A stretch of DNA of 50,021 bases from Thermoanaerobacterales bacterium (GTDB lineage Bacteria > Actinomycetota > Acidimicrobiia > Acidimicrobiales > JACDCH01), in contig PKRH01000007.1 of the NCBI GenBank assembly GCA_017577565.1, positions 1 to 50,021 of the forward strand, written 5' to 3'. The notes beneath the pieces were generated by a model. The model had not been told where the DNA came from and made no database searches. It saw only the letters and a list, made by a program, of their open reading frames with translations. Shown here piece after piece: positions 23,586 through 31,010 of this stretch. The position numbers were made by a program, and so were the translations under genes. Within the stretch, counting starts at the first letter, position 1. The number at the start of each line of letters is the position of its first letter.

Positions 23586-25784
23586 ATGGTGACGAACGAG
23601 ACCGCGGGACGCCACGTGGCCGGGGGGCCGCGCATCACCCGCCGGCGCCTGCTCGCCTACGCGGCCGCCACCCCCACGCTGAGCGTGGTCGTCAAGCTGG
23701 CCGACGCCGTCGTCGGCCCGGGCGGGGCGCCGCCGGCCGGGGCCCAGGTGGCCGGCATCGTCGACTTCACCGACGCCCTCACGCTGGCCGCCGCGCCGAC
23801 CCAGCACCTGCTGGTGGTCGAGGTCACGGCGGAGAACCGGGTCGTCGCCCGCCTCCCCCGGGCCGAGGTCGGCCAGGGCATCACCACCGCCGTCGCGCAG
23901 ATCGTCGCCGACGAGATCGGCGCCCGGCTGGAGGACACCGACGTCGTCCTCGAGGACGCCCGGCCCGAGCTGCTGTGGAACCAGCTCACCGGCGGGTCCA
24001 ACACCGTCCACGCCCTCTACACCCCGCTGCGGGTGGCCGCCGCCGGCGCCCGGGCCCGGCTGATCACCGCGGCGGCCCGGCGCTGGGGCGTCTCCGCCAG
24101 CGGCCTCGTCACCGCCGACACCACGGTCACCGGCCCCGGCGGCCGCAGCGCCACCTTCGGCGAGCTGTCCGCGGCGGCCGCCAGCGTGACGGTGCCGGCG
24201 GTGCCCGCCGTCCCCAAGGACCCCTCCCAGCACACCCTCATCGGCCAGCCGACGACCCGCATCGACGCCCGGGACATCGTCACCGGCAAGGCCCGCTACA
24301 CGCAGGACCTGCCCATCCCCGACGCGCTCACCTGCGTCGTGGCCCGGCCGCCGACCCTGGGCGGCACGGTCCGCTCCGTCGACGACCGGGCGGCGCGGGC
24401 GGTGCCGGGCGTCGTCGACGTCGTGCGGATCCCGACCGGCGTCGCCGTCGTCGCCGAGACCTTCGACCAGGCGCTGGCCGGGCGGGACGCGCTGGTCGTC
24501 GACTGGAACCCGGGGCCCGCCGCCCACCTGTCCGACGCCGACGTCCGGTCCCGCCTCCGCGGCGCCGTCCTGCCCTACCTCCCCGCGCCCGGCATGCGGG
24601 TGGTCGAGCACGCCTTCGACTTCGCGTTCGTGCCCCACGCGCCGATGGAGGTGCTCAACTGCGTCGCCGACGTGCGGTCCGACCGGGCCGAGCTGTGGCT
24701 GTCGGCCAAGAGCCCGATCGTCACCGCCCAGACCGTGGCGCTCACGGTCGGCCTGCCCGTCGACCGCGTGACGGTCCACGTGGTGCGGGGCGGGGGATCG
24801 TTCGGGCGCCGCCTGTTCTTCGACCCGGCGCCGGAGGCCGCCCTGGTGTCCAAGGCCGTCGGCCGGCCCGTGCGGCTGCTGTGGACCCGCAACGACGACA
24901 TGCGCCACGGCCGCCTCCGCCCCGCCAGCCACCACCGGGCCCGGGCCACGCTGCTGCTCGGCAACCCGATCGGCTACGAGCACCGCATGGCCTCCGTCAC
25001 CCTCGACGGCAGCCACGGCCTCGGCGAGCTGCTCTCCGCCGTCGGGCTCGAGGCGCTCGGCGTCGTCGGGCAGGCCATGTTCCACCTCACCCAGCACGAC
25101 CTCTACCGCCTGGGCATCCAGACCCGGTCGCTGAGGGAGGTCGACCTGCCGTTCCCCACCGGCAGCTGGCGGTCGGTGTTCTCCGGGCAGGTCCGCACGG
25201 TCGACGAGGTCATGGTCGACCAGATCGCCCGTTCGATGGGCCAGGACCCGGTGGCGTTCCGTCGGGCGAAGCTGCGCTCGGCCCGGCTGCGGGCCGTGCT
25301 CGACAAGGTGGCGACCGAAGGGCAGTGGGGCCGGCCGATGGAACCCGGCACCGCCCAGGGTGTCGGCCTCCACGAGGAGTACAAGAGCGTGGTCGCCTAC
25401 CTGGTCGAGCTCGACGCCCGGGACCCCTCCCGGCCGCGGGTCACCGGGGCGGTCGCGGCCGTCGACGTCGGCCGGGCGATCAACCCCCGCGGGCTCGAGG
25501 CCCAGCTGCAGGGCGCCCTGGTCGACGCCCTGTCGGTCATCCTCCAGGCGGGCGTCCACATCGACGGCGGCGCGATCCGCGAGGGCAGCTACGCCGACTT
25601 CCGCTACGCCCGCATGCGCGACACACCGCCCCAGGTCGAGGTCCACGTCATGCCGCCGACCGGCGAGCCGGGCGGCGCGGGCGAGCTGGGCGTCCCGGCC
25701 GCGTCCGCCGCCGTCGCCAACGCCTGGGCCCGGGCCACCGGGACCGTGCCCACCAGCTTCCCCATCGTCGACGTCGCGCCCTGA
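23586..25784 (+). CDS. molybdenum hydroxylase large subunit (isoquinoline 1-oxidoreductase beta / aldehyde dehydrogenase type)
   Basis: Molybdopterin-binding catalytic subunit that hydroxylates N-heterocycles or aldehydes. The 732-residue protein starts with a twin-arginine-like signal (ITRRRLLAYAAATPTL), so it is probably exported folded with its cofactor. Internal landmarks are PRAEVGQGITTAVAQIVADE, GGGSFGRRLF (cofactor-binding glycine motif), SWRSVFSGQ, and the C-terminal GEPGGAGELGVPAASAA, whose Glu corresponds to the catalytic base. The length matches IorB-type subunits. It precedes, rather than follows, its iron-sulfur partner, with 29 bases between them. No XdhC/CoxF-type maturation gene is adjacent. 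Confidence 0.9.
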   Translation: MVTNETAGRHVAGGPRITRRRLLAYAAATPTLSVVVKLADAVVGPGGAPPAGAQVAGIVDFTDALTLAAAPTQHLLVVEVTAENRVVARLPRAEVGQGITTAVAQIVADEIGARLEDTDVVLEDARPELLWNQLTGGSNTVHALYTPLRVAAAGARARLITAAARRWGVSASGLVTADTTVTGPGGRSATFGELSAAAASVTVPAVPAVPKDPSQHTLIGQPTTRIDARDIVTGKARYTQDLPIPDALTCVVARPPTLGGTVRSVDDRAARAVPGVVDVVRIPTGVAVVAETFDQALAGRDALVVDWNPGPAAHLSDADVRSRLRGAVLPYLPAPGMRVVEHAFDFAFVPHAPMEVLNCVADVRSDRAELWLSAKSPIVTAQTVALTVGLPVDRVTVHVVRGGGSFGRRLFFDPAPEAALVSKAVGRPVRLLWTRNDDMRHGRLRPASHHRARATLLLGNPIGYEHRMASVTLDGSHGLGELLSAVGLEALGVVGQAMFHLTQHDLYRLGIQTRSLREVDLPFPTGSWRSVFSGQVRTVDEVMVDQIARSMGQDPVAFRRAKLRSARLRAVLDKVATEGQWGRPMEPGTAQGVGLHEEYKSVVAYLVELDARDPSRPRVTGAVAAVDVGRAINPRGLEAQLQGALVDALSVILQAGVHIDGGAIREGSYADFRYARMRDTPPQVEVHVMPPTGEPGGAGELGVPAASAAVANAWARATGTVPTSFPIVDVAP

Positions 25785-25813
25785 GCGCGCTGCGCCCTCC
25801 GGGAGGTGCCCTC

Positions 25814-26269
25814 GTGCCCCGACACACCTTCGAGCTCAACGGCGAGACCGTCACGGTGGACGCGCCCGACGACGCCAACCTGCTCTGGGTGCTGCGCGAC
25901 GTCCTGGGCGTGACCGGGCCGAAGTACGGCTGCGGCGTCGGCGTGTGCAAGGCCTGCACCAGCCACCTCGACGGCGCCGCCTTCCAGCCCTGCACGATGA
26001 CGGTCGCCGAGTGCGCCGGCCGCTCGGTCACGACGATCGAGGGCCTGGCCGACGGCGACCGGCTGCACCCGGTCCAGCAGGCGTGGATCGACGAGGACGT
26101 CGCCCAGTGCGGGTACTGCCAGCCGGGCCAGATCATGGCCGCGGTCGCGCTGCTGGCCGAGAACCCGAGCCCCACCGACGACGACATCGACCAGATCGAC
26201 AACGTGTGCCGCTGCGGCACCTACGTCCGCATCCGCAAGGCCATCCACCGGGCCGCCGCGGCGATGTGA
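25814..26269 (+). CDS. molybdenum hydroxylase small subunit, two [2Fe-2S] clusters
   Basis: Electron-transfer subunit (IorA/CoxS-like) for the adjacent large subunit. The 151 residues hold both cluster motifs: plant-ferredoxin type Cys40-x4-Cys45-x2-Cys48-x11-Cys60, and the helical domain Cys99-x2-Cys102-x29-Cys132-x1-Cys134. It has no signal peptide and may be carried out of the cell with the Tat-tagged large subunit. The GTG at 25814 is preceded by GGGAGG at 7-base spacing. There is no FAD subunit, so electrons probably go to a cytochrome or quinone acceptor, as for isoquinoline oxidoreductase. Confidence 0.95.
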   Translation: MPRHTFELNGETVTVDAPDDANLLWVLRDVLGVTGPKYGCGVGVCKACTSHLDGAAFQPCTMTVAECAGRSVTTIEGLADGDRLHPVQQAWIDEDVAQCGYCQPGQIMAAVALLAENPSPTDDDIDQIDNVCRCGTYVRIRKAIHRAAAAM

Positions 26270-26338
26270 GCCGCGGCCGGGGCCCGGCGCGCCGATATCC
26301 GGGTGCGGGGCCGGCCGGGCCGGGGGATCATCGGCGCG

Positions 26339-26686
26339 ATGGACGTCTACGAGATCCACGTCGACCTGAAGCCGGGCGTGTCCGACATGGACTTCGCGGC
26401 GGCGGTCGACGGCTACCTCGGCTCGCTCGCGGACGAGGAGCTCATCGCCGGGTGGCGGCTGCTGCGCCGCAAGCTCGGGTTCGGCTCGGGGGGCGGCGAG
26501 TTCAAGCTTCTCATCGAGGTCCGCGACCTCGCCCAGCTCGACGCGGCCTTCCAGGAGGTGTCGACGCGGGCCGAGCCGTTCGAGGGCCTGCACCACGGGG
26601 TCAACTCGCTGGTCACCAACTTCTCGGCCAGCCTCTACCGCGACTTCCCCGACCCGCAGCGGGTCCGGGGGCAGGAGCGCTTCTGA
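26339..26686 (+). CDS. DUF6614-like protein
   Basis: A 115-residue soluble protein, MDVYEIHVDLKPGVSDMDF at the start, with GWRLLRRKLGFG and EFKLLIEVRDLAQLDAAF in the middle. The pattern of two strand-helix units suggests a dimeric alpha/beta-barrel fold. I recognise it as the family annotated DUF6614, with moderate confidence and no known function. It follows the iron-sulfur subunit by 69 bases and may be co-transcribed. A hairpin at 26708-26735 separates it from the convergent AhpD-like gene. Confidence 0.7.
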   Translation: MDVYEIHVDLKPGVSDMDFAAAVDGYLGSLADEELIAGWRLLRRKLGFGSGGGEFKLLIEVRDLAQLDAAFQEVSTRAEPFEGLHHGVNSLVTNFSASLYRDFPDPQRVRGQERF

Positions 26687-26707
26687 GCCCGGCGCCCGGG
26701 CGCGCCG

Positions 26708-26735
26708 GACGGGCGCCGCGGCAGCGACGCCCGTC
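26708..26735. terminator. bidirectional hairpin between convergent genes
   Basis: GACGGGCG-N12-CGCCCGTC, a perfect dyad 21 bases after the DUF6614-like stop and 24 bases from the stop of the minus-strand AhpD-like gene. Confidence 0.5.
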
Positions 26736-26759
26736 ATCCGGGGAGCGACCGCCAGGGGG

Positions 26760-27218
26760 CTACGGCCGCCAGCTCCCGGCCACCTGCCGGGTGGCGGCGT
26801 TGAGGCGGTTCCAGACGTTGATGCTGGCGATGGCCAGCAGCAGCCCGGCCAGCTGCTTCTCGTCGTAGTGGGCGGCCGCCGCCGACCAGACGTCGTCGGG
26901 GACGGCGTCCTCGCGGTCGGCCAGGCGGGTCACCGCCTCGGTGAGCGCCAGCGCCGCGCGCTCGGCGTCGGTGAAGTAGGGCGCCTCGCGCCACGCACCG
27001 ACGGCGAACAGGCGCTCGTCCGACTCCCCGTGCCGCCGGGCGAGGCGCCAGTGGCCGTCGACGCACACGCTGCACCCGTTGATCTGGCTGGCCCGCAGGT
27101 TCACCAGCTCGAGGAGCTTGGGGTCGAGGCCGGTCCCGGCGGCGGCGCCGCTCAGGGCCTGGAGCGCGTCGGCCGCGCCCGGCACCGTGTAGGCAGGGTG
27201 GGTCATGCGCGGTTCCAT
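26760..27218 (-). CDS. carboxymuconolactone decarboxylase / AhpD-like protein, ECF41 partner
   Basis: A 152-residue all-helical protein with the redox motif Cys49-Ser-Val-Cys52 and His56 (QINGCSVCVDGHWRLA). AhpD-like proteins of this type are the commonest genetic partner and direct target of ECF41 sigma factors. The sigma gene is divergent and 76 bases away, and a consensus ECF41 promoter reads toward this gene. The ATG at 27218 was chosen for its AGGAGG five bases upstream. Biochemical role is unknown; peroxide or organic hydroperoxide reduction is a plausible guess. Confidence 0.92.
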   Translation of the reverse strand: MEPRMTHPAYTVPGAADALQALSGAAAGTGLDPKLLELVNLRASQINGCSVCVDGHWRLARRHGESDERLFAVGAWREAPYFTDAERAALALTEAVTRLADREDAVPDDVWSAAAAHYDEKQLAGLLLAIASINVWNRLNAATRQVAGSWRP

Positions 27219-27233
27219 CGGTCCTCCTGGTGT

Positions 27234-27260
27234 CGTCACAACGTCCGGCCCTCGGACGTC
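27234..27260 (+). promoter_or_regulatory. ECF41-type promoter motif toward the sigma gene
   Basis: CGTCACA, 16 bases, CGTC. This is one mismatch from the ECF41 consensus TGTCACA / CGTC with the same spacing as the minus-strand copy. It would start transcription near 27267, about 28 bases before the sigma start codon. Confidence 0.55.
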
Positions 27261-27268
27261 AACCGCAT

Positions 27269-27295
27269 GACGCCACCGAGCGGAAGGATGTGACA
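27269..27295 (-). promoter_or_regulatory. ECF41-type promoter motif toward the AhpD-like gene
   Basis: On the minus strand TGTCACA (27295 to 27289), 16 bases, CGTC (27272 to 27269), an exact match to the published ECF41 target motif. The -35 box reaches the first base of the divergent sigma gene's ATG. Confidence 0.8.
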
Positions 27296-28137
27296 TGACG
27301 AACGAGACCCTGGCCGAGCGGTTCGAGGCCAGCAGGAGCCGGCTGCACGCCATCGCCGTCCGCCTGCTCGGCTCGACCGCCGAGGCCGACGACGCGGTCC
27401 AGGAGGCCTGGCTGCGGGCCAGCCGGGCCGGCACCGAGGGAGTCGACAACGTCGAGGGCTGGCTGACGACGATCGTGTCGCGCATCTGCCTCGACCTGCT
27501 GCGCTCCCGCACCCGGGCCGCGGCCCGGGCCGAGGCGGCGGCGGAGGTCGCCGTCCCGGCGCCGAGCCCCGAGGACGACGCCGCCCTGGCCGACGCCATC
27601 GGCCCGGCGCTGCTCGTCGTGCTCGACGCCCTGACCCCTGCGGAGCGCCTCGCCTTCGTGCTGCACGACCTGTTCGCCGTGCCCTTCGACGAGGTCGCCG
27701 CCATCCTCCGGCGGTCGCCGGCCGCGGCCCGGCAGCTGGCGAGCCGGGCCCGGCGCCGGGTCCAGTCCGCCGACCTGGACGCCGACCCCGTGCGCGAGCG
27801 CCCGGTGGTCGAGGCGTTCCTGGCCGCCGCCCGGTCCGGCGACTTCGCCGCCCTCGTCGAGCTGCTGGACCCCGAGGCGGTGTACCGGGCCGACGAGGCC
27901 GCGGTCGCCGGAGGCGCCCCGCCGCTGCTGGTCGGGGCCGGCGCCGTGGCCGAGGCCTTCGTCGGCAAGGCGCAGGCGGCCGAACCCGCCATGCTCGACG
28001 ACGTGCTCGGCGTCGTCGTCGCGCCCGGCGGCCGGGTGCTGCTGGTGCTCGAGGTCGCGGTCGAGGACGGCCGCATCGTCGAGGTCGACGTCGTGGCCGA
28101 CCCCGAGCGGCTGGCCGCGCTGGGCCTCGCCGCCTGA
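27295..28137 (+). CDS. ECF41/SigJ-type RNA polymerase sigma factor with SnoaL-like C-terminal domain
   Basis: A 280-residue extracytoplasmic-function sigma factor. Residues 5-70 are region 2 (AIAVRLLGSTAEADDAVQEAWLR, WLTTIVSRICLDLLRSR); residues about 100-155 are region 4 (LTPAERLAFVLHDLFAVPF, FDEVAAILRRSPAAARQLASRARR). Residues 165-280 form a SnoaL/NTF2-like extension that in ECF41 replaces an anti-sigma factor and controls activity from within the protein. The extension is somewhat short and I do not see the WLPEP and DGGGK motifs of classical members. The ATG at 27295 follows GGAAGGA. A single AhpD-like target lies opposite. It is convergent with hxlR, 8 bases away. Confidence 0.92.
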   Translation: MTNETLAERFEASRSRLHAIAVRLLGSTAEADDAVQEAWLRASRAGTEGVDNVEGWLTTIVSRICLDLLRSRTRAAARAEAAAEVAVPAPSPEDDAALADAIGPALLVVLDALTPAERLAFVLHDLFAVPFDEVAAILRRSPAAARQLASRARRRVQSADLDADPVRERPVVEAFLAAARSGDFAALVELLDPEAVYRADEAAVAGGAPPLLVGAGAVAEAFVGKAQAAEPAMLDDVLGVVVAPGGRVLLVLEVAVEDGRIVEVDVVADPERLAALGLAA

Positions 28138-28145
28138 GTCGCTGG

Positions 28146-28601
28146 TCAGGAGGTCGGGCCGCCGGCGGCGCGGGCGTCGTAGGCGGCCCGGTTGGCGAGC
28201 ACCTCGTCCATGTGGGCCTCGGCCCACGCCTTGACCTGGCCCAGGAGCTGGTGGAGCGACAGGCCCAGCTCGGTGAGCTCGTAGGTCACCGTGACCGGGA
28301 CGGTCGGCGTCACCGTGCGGGTGACGAGGCCGTCCCGCTCGAGGGCGCGCAGGGTCTGGGTGAGCATCTTCTGGCTCACGCCGGACAGCCGGCGGGCCAG
28401 CTCGGAGTAGCGCAGCGGCCGGGGCTCGCCGCCGCAGTCCCCGCCGGGGGCGGGGCCGTCGCCGCCCAGGGCGGCGAGCACGAGGGCGACCCACTTGTCG
28501 GAGATGCGGGACAGCAGCTGTCGGCTGGGGCACTCGGCCAGGAAGGCGTCGTAGCGCCGCCTGGCCTCGGCCCGGCTCTCCCGCTCGGTCGTCGTCGCCA
28601 T
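28146..28601 (-). CDS. HxlR-family winged-helix regulator
   Basis: A 151-residue MarR-like regulator of the HxlR group, which typically senses electrophiles, quinones or aldehydes and represses adjacent oxidoreductases. Hallmarks are CPSRQLLSRISDKWVALVLAAL, RYSELARRLSGVSQKMLTQTLRALERDGLV (recognition helix) and VTYELTELGLSL, WAEAH. Between helices 2 and 3 there is an unusual Gly/Pro-rich insertion with a Cys (GGDGPAPGGDCGGEP). The ATG at 28601 with GGGGAAG upstream is preferred to a GTG nine codons earlier. The divergent gap to the oxidoreductase gene carries the dyad GAAGT-N4-ACTTC. Confidence 0.9.
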   Translation of the reverse strand: MATTTERESRAEARRRYDAFLAECPSRQLLSRISDKWVALVLAALGGDGPAPGGDCGGEPRPLRYSELARRLSGVSQKMLTQTLRALERDGLVTRTVTPTVPVTVTYELTELGLSLHQLLGQVKAWAEAHMDEVLANRAAYDARAAGGPTS

Positions 28602-28627
28602 CTCGACTTCCCCTCGGGTCGCTTGCA

Positions 28628-28649
28628 CACTTCGAAGTGCCTACTTCCC
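28628..28649. promoter_or_regulatory. HxlR-type operator
   Basis: CACTTCGAAGTG (28628-28639, perfect palindrome) overlaps GAAGTGCCTACTTC (28634-28647), a GAAGT-N4-ACTTC dyad. It sits in the gap between the HxlR gene and the divergent oxidoreductase. The same dyad occurs at 39241-39254. Confidence 0.6.
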
Positions 28650-28710
28650 GAGAGAGAGTAACAGGCGGAAGATGGTGTGGACACCCCCATCGAGCCACGA
28701 GGAGGGCACG

Positions 28711-29625
28711 ATGAACGCCTCCACCTACCGAGCGGCGGTCGTCCGCACCCCGGGCGGGCCCGACGCGATCGAGCTCGTCGACGTCCCCGTCCCGACCCCC
28801 GGACCCGGCGAGGTCCGGGTCGCCGTGGCCGCGGCGCCCGTCCACCCCGTCGACCTCGCCGTCGTCGCCGGCGTGTTCCACGAGATGGGCCTCGTCCACC
28901 AGCCGGTGTGGACCGGGCTGGGCTGGGACTTCGCCGGCACCGTGGTGGCCGCCGGGCCCGGCGTCGACCTGGCCGCCGGCCAGCGGGTCGCCGGCCTGGT
29001 CGTCGGGTTCGACCGGGACGCCGGCTCCCACGCCGAGCAGATCGTCGTCCGGGCCGCCGACGTCGCCCCCGTCCCCGACGACCTCGACCTGGTCACCGCC
29101 GCGACCGTGCCGCTCGACGGCCTGGCGGCCGCCCAGGTCGTCGACGCGCTCGGCGACCCCGGCGACGCCGGCCGGCTGCTGGTCACCGGCGCGGCCGGCT
29201 CGGTCGGCGGGTTCGCCACGGCGCTGGCCCGGGACCGCGGCTGGCGGGTGACCGGGCTGGCCCGGGACCACGACGCGGCCTTCCTCCGCGGCCTCGCGGC
29301 CGAGCCCACGACGCAGGCCGAGCCCGGGTGGGACGCCGTGGCCGACGCCGCCGGGCTGCGGGAGGGGGCGCTGGCGCTGGTGCGCGACGGCGGCACGTAC
29401 GTCGGCGTGCTGCCGGCCGCCGTGCCCGCCGCCGAGCGGGGCGTCCGGGTCGCCGTGGTCGACACCGTCCCCGACGGCGAGCGGCTGGCCGACCTGCTGA
29501 AGCGGGCGGCGGCCGGCGAGCTGCCCGCCCGGGTCCACGCGGTCGTGCCGCTGGACGAGGTCGCGGACGCCCACCGGGCGATGGCGGCCGGCGGCGTGCG
29601 CGGCCGCATCGTGCTGGTGCCCTGA
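28711..29625 (+). CDS. medium-chain dehydrogenase/reductase, quinone-oxidoreductase type
   Basis: Zinc-independent NADPH:quinone/enone reductase-like enzyme of 304 residues. The GroES-like domain (about 1-125) includes VPTPGPGEVRVAVAAAPVHPVDLAVVAG and the conserved GWDFAGTVVAAGPGV. The Rossmann domain (125-260) has LLVTGAAGSVGGFATALA (dinucleotide motif). The C-terminus is GGVRGRIVLVP. Structural and catalytic zinc cysteines are absent, as expected for quinone reductases. The ATG at 28711 follows GGAGG. It is divergent from the HxlR regulator, the usual arrangement for a quinone-stress pair. Confidence 0.92.
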   Translation: MNASTYRAAVVRTPGGPDAIELVDVPVPTPGPGEVRVAVAAAPVHPVDLAVVAGVFHEMGLVHQPVWTGLGWDFAGTVVAAGPGVDLAAGQRVAGLVVGFDRDAGSHAEQIVVRAADVAPVPDDLDLVTAATVPLDGLAAAQVVDALGDPGDAGRLLVTGAAGSVGGFATALARDRGWRVTGLARDHDAAFLRGLAAEPTTQAEPGWDAVADAAGLREGALALVRDGGTYVGVLPAAVPAAERGVRVAVVDTVPDGERLADLLKRAAAGELPARVHAVVPLDEVADAHRAMAAGGVRGRIVLVP

Positions 29626-29700
29626 CCCGGACGGCCGCGGGGCCGGTGGCGAGCGCCGGCGCGGGCGGCACCGGGCGTGCGGACCCGGCAGACTCCGACC

Positions 29701-30291
29701 ATGCGCGTGGGGGTCGCCCACCACCTCGGGTGGGCCGTGGTGGTGGCGGCGGACGAGGCGCACGAGGTCGTCGACCGGCGGCGGATCGAGCTGGTCGAGC
29801 CGGGCCTGCCGGTGGCGCCGGTCCACCACGAGGGCGGGCCGCACGACCTCCACCGCCGGGGCGGTCCGCTCGACGACGCCGAGCTGGCGGCGCTCGTGGC
29901 GGAGGTGCGGGCGTCGGCCGCTCGGGCGACCGCCGCGGCGCTGGACGATCTGGCGGCCGCGCTCCCCCGCCCGGTCGTGTCGCTGTCGCTGCGGGACTGG
30001 CCGGACGGGTTCCCGGAGGACGTCGCGGCCCTGCGCCGCCCGCCGCACGAGAGCCGGGCCGACTCGGTCATGTACCTGCGGGTCCTGGCCGAGGCGGCCC
30101 GGGTGCGGGGCTGGGCGGTCCACCGCTACGACGCCCGGCGGGTCGAGGCCGAGGCCGCACCGCTGCTGGGCGACCGGGCCCACGAGGTGCTCCACGGTCC
30201 GCGGGCACGCCTGGGCCCGCCGTGGACGAAGGACCACCGCACGGCGCTCGCCGCCACCGTCGTGGCCTCGGCGTCCCCCACCACCGCATGA
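29701..30291 (+). CDS. conserved hypothetical protein with an RNase H-like N-terminal strand pattern
   Basis: A 196-residue soluble protein. The opening GVAHHLGWAVVVAADEAHEVVDRRRIELVE resembles the first strands of RNase H/actin-fold proteins, and HHEGGPHDL follows with several histidines. I recall similar unnamed proteins in actinobacteria and myxobacteria but no function. A CAGACT hexamer lies six bases before the ATG. The last codons (ASASPTTA and the stop) are part of the first unit of the 92-bp hairpin repeat, so the 3' end of the gene may have been supplied by the repeat. Confidence 0.7.
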   Translation: MRVGVAHHLGWAVVVAADEAHEVVDRRRIELVEPGLPVAPVHHEGGPHDLHRRGGPLDDAELAALVAEVRASAARATAAALDDLAAALPRPVVSLSLRDWPDGFPEDVAALRRPPHESRADSVMYLRVLAEAARVRGWAVHRYDARRVEAEAAPLLGDRAHEVLHGPRARLGPPWTKDHRTALAATVVASASPTTA

Positions 30292-30529
30292 CCGCGCGAG
30301 GGACGCCAGGACGGTGGAGGGCGGCGGCGGGACCGCGGCACGCTCGCCCCTGCCCCGAACCGGCGTCCCCCAGCAGCACGCGACCACCTGAGCGACGCCG
30401 GAACCGCGGGAACGGGCGGGAAGGGGCGGCGTGTCGCCGCGCCACCCGGAACCGGCGTCCCTCAGCAGCACCCCATCACATGAGGGACGCCGGTTCGACG
30501 GGAGGGCGGAGGTCGGCGGCGACCGGGGT
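30270..30529. repeat. three-unit tandem hairpin repeat, 92-bp period
   Basis: GGCGTCCC begins at 30270, 30362 and 30454, exactly 92 bases apart each time. Each copy is followed by a matching right arm (GGGACGCC at 30300, a degenerate copy at 30392, and again at 30484). The third unit is a perfect hairpin, GAACCGGCGTCCCTCA at 30449-30464 and its complement at 30481-30496. Units 2 and 3 share 22 of 23 bases starting at 30357 and 30449, and the G-rich spacers are related. The array starts inside the 3' end of one gene and reaches the stop of the next (30530). It resembles REP elements. Confidence 0.75.
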
Positions 30530-30967
30530 TCAGCCGCGGCGGAAGGTGACCCGCCAGTCGCCGCCGTCGATCTGGTCCGCGACGTAGCGGAAGCCCTGCT
30601 CGCCCAAGACGCCCTCGAGCGGCACCGGCTCGAACGGGGCGTACACGACGAGCACCTCGCCCTCGCCGACCTGGGCGGCCGCCGCCATGATCTCGTCGAA
30701 CGGCTCGCCCCCGGCCGCAAGGGTCGGCCGGGCGTCGACGACCCGGGCCGTCTTCGTGATGTCGACGGCCCACTCCTCCGGCCCCTTCTCGACGTACTCC
30801 CAGCGGAACTGGTCGGGCCGGGTCGCCTCGAGCTGGTAGCGGAGGGGGGCGGGGTCGTGGTCGTTCACCAGCCGGAGCGTCTCGCCCGTGTCGAGGGCGT
30901 CGAGGCGCTCGAAGATCGTCTCGTGCCGCACGGCGGGCGGCATGGGCCGGACGTCCAGGGTGTGCAT
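30530..30967 (-). CDS. DUF2249 domain protein
   Basis: A 145-residue soluble protein with a DUF2249 domain at the N-terminus (LDVRPMPPAVRHETIFERLDAL, ETLRLVNDHDPAPLRYQL, FRWEYVEKGPEEWAVDI) and a degenerate second copy in the C-terminal half. DUF2249 proteins occur with hemerythrins, NnrS-like membrane proteins and MIP18 proteins in nitrosative-stress or denitrification loci, but the biochemical role is unknown. The ATG at 30967 follows AGGAGGACG. It is divergent from the membrane protein gene, with a perfect 11-base inverted repeat between them. Its 3' end abuts the hairpin repeat. Confidence 0.85.
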   Translation of the reverse strand: MHTLDVRPMPPAVRHETIFERLDALDTGETLRLVNDHDPAPLRYQLEATRPDQFRWEYVEKGPEEWAVDITKTARVVDARPTLAAGGEPFDEIMAAAAQVGEGEVLVVYAPFEPVPLEGVLGEQGFRYVADQIDGGDWRVTFRRG

Positions 30968-31010
30968 CGTCGTCCTCCTGCCTCTGGCCGGGCCTCCGAC
31001 CCGGCGATTA

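Noticed and set aside
23457..25646. Long minus-strand frame opposite the molybdenum hydroxylase
   Set aside because: Pure shadow: Gly/Val/Asp-rich, no domain, and mirrored codon bias of the real plus-strand gene.
28602..30720. Very long minus-strand frame running through the quinone reductase and hypothetical genes
   Set aside because: It crosses several well-supported genes and the hairpin repeat, with no recognisable domain.
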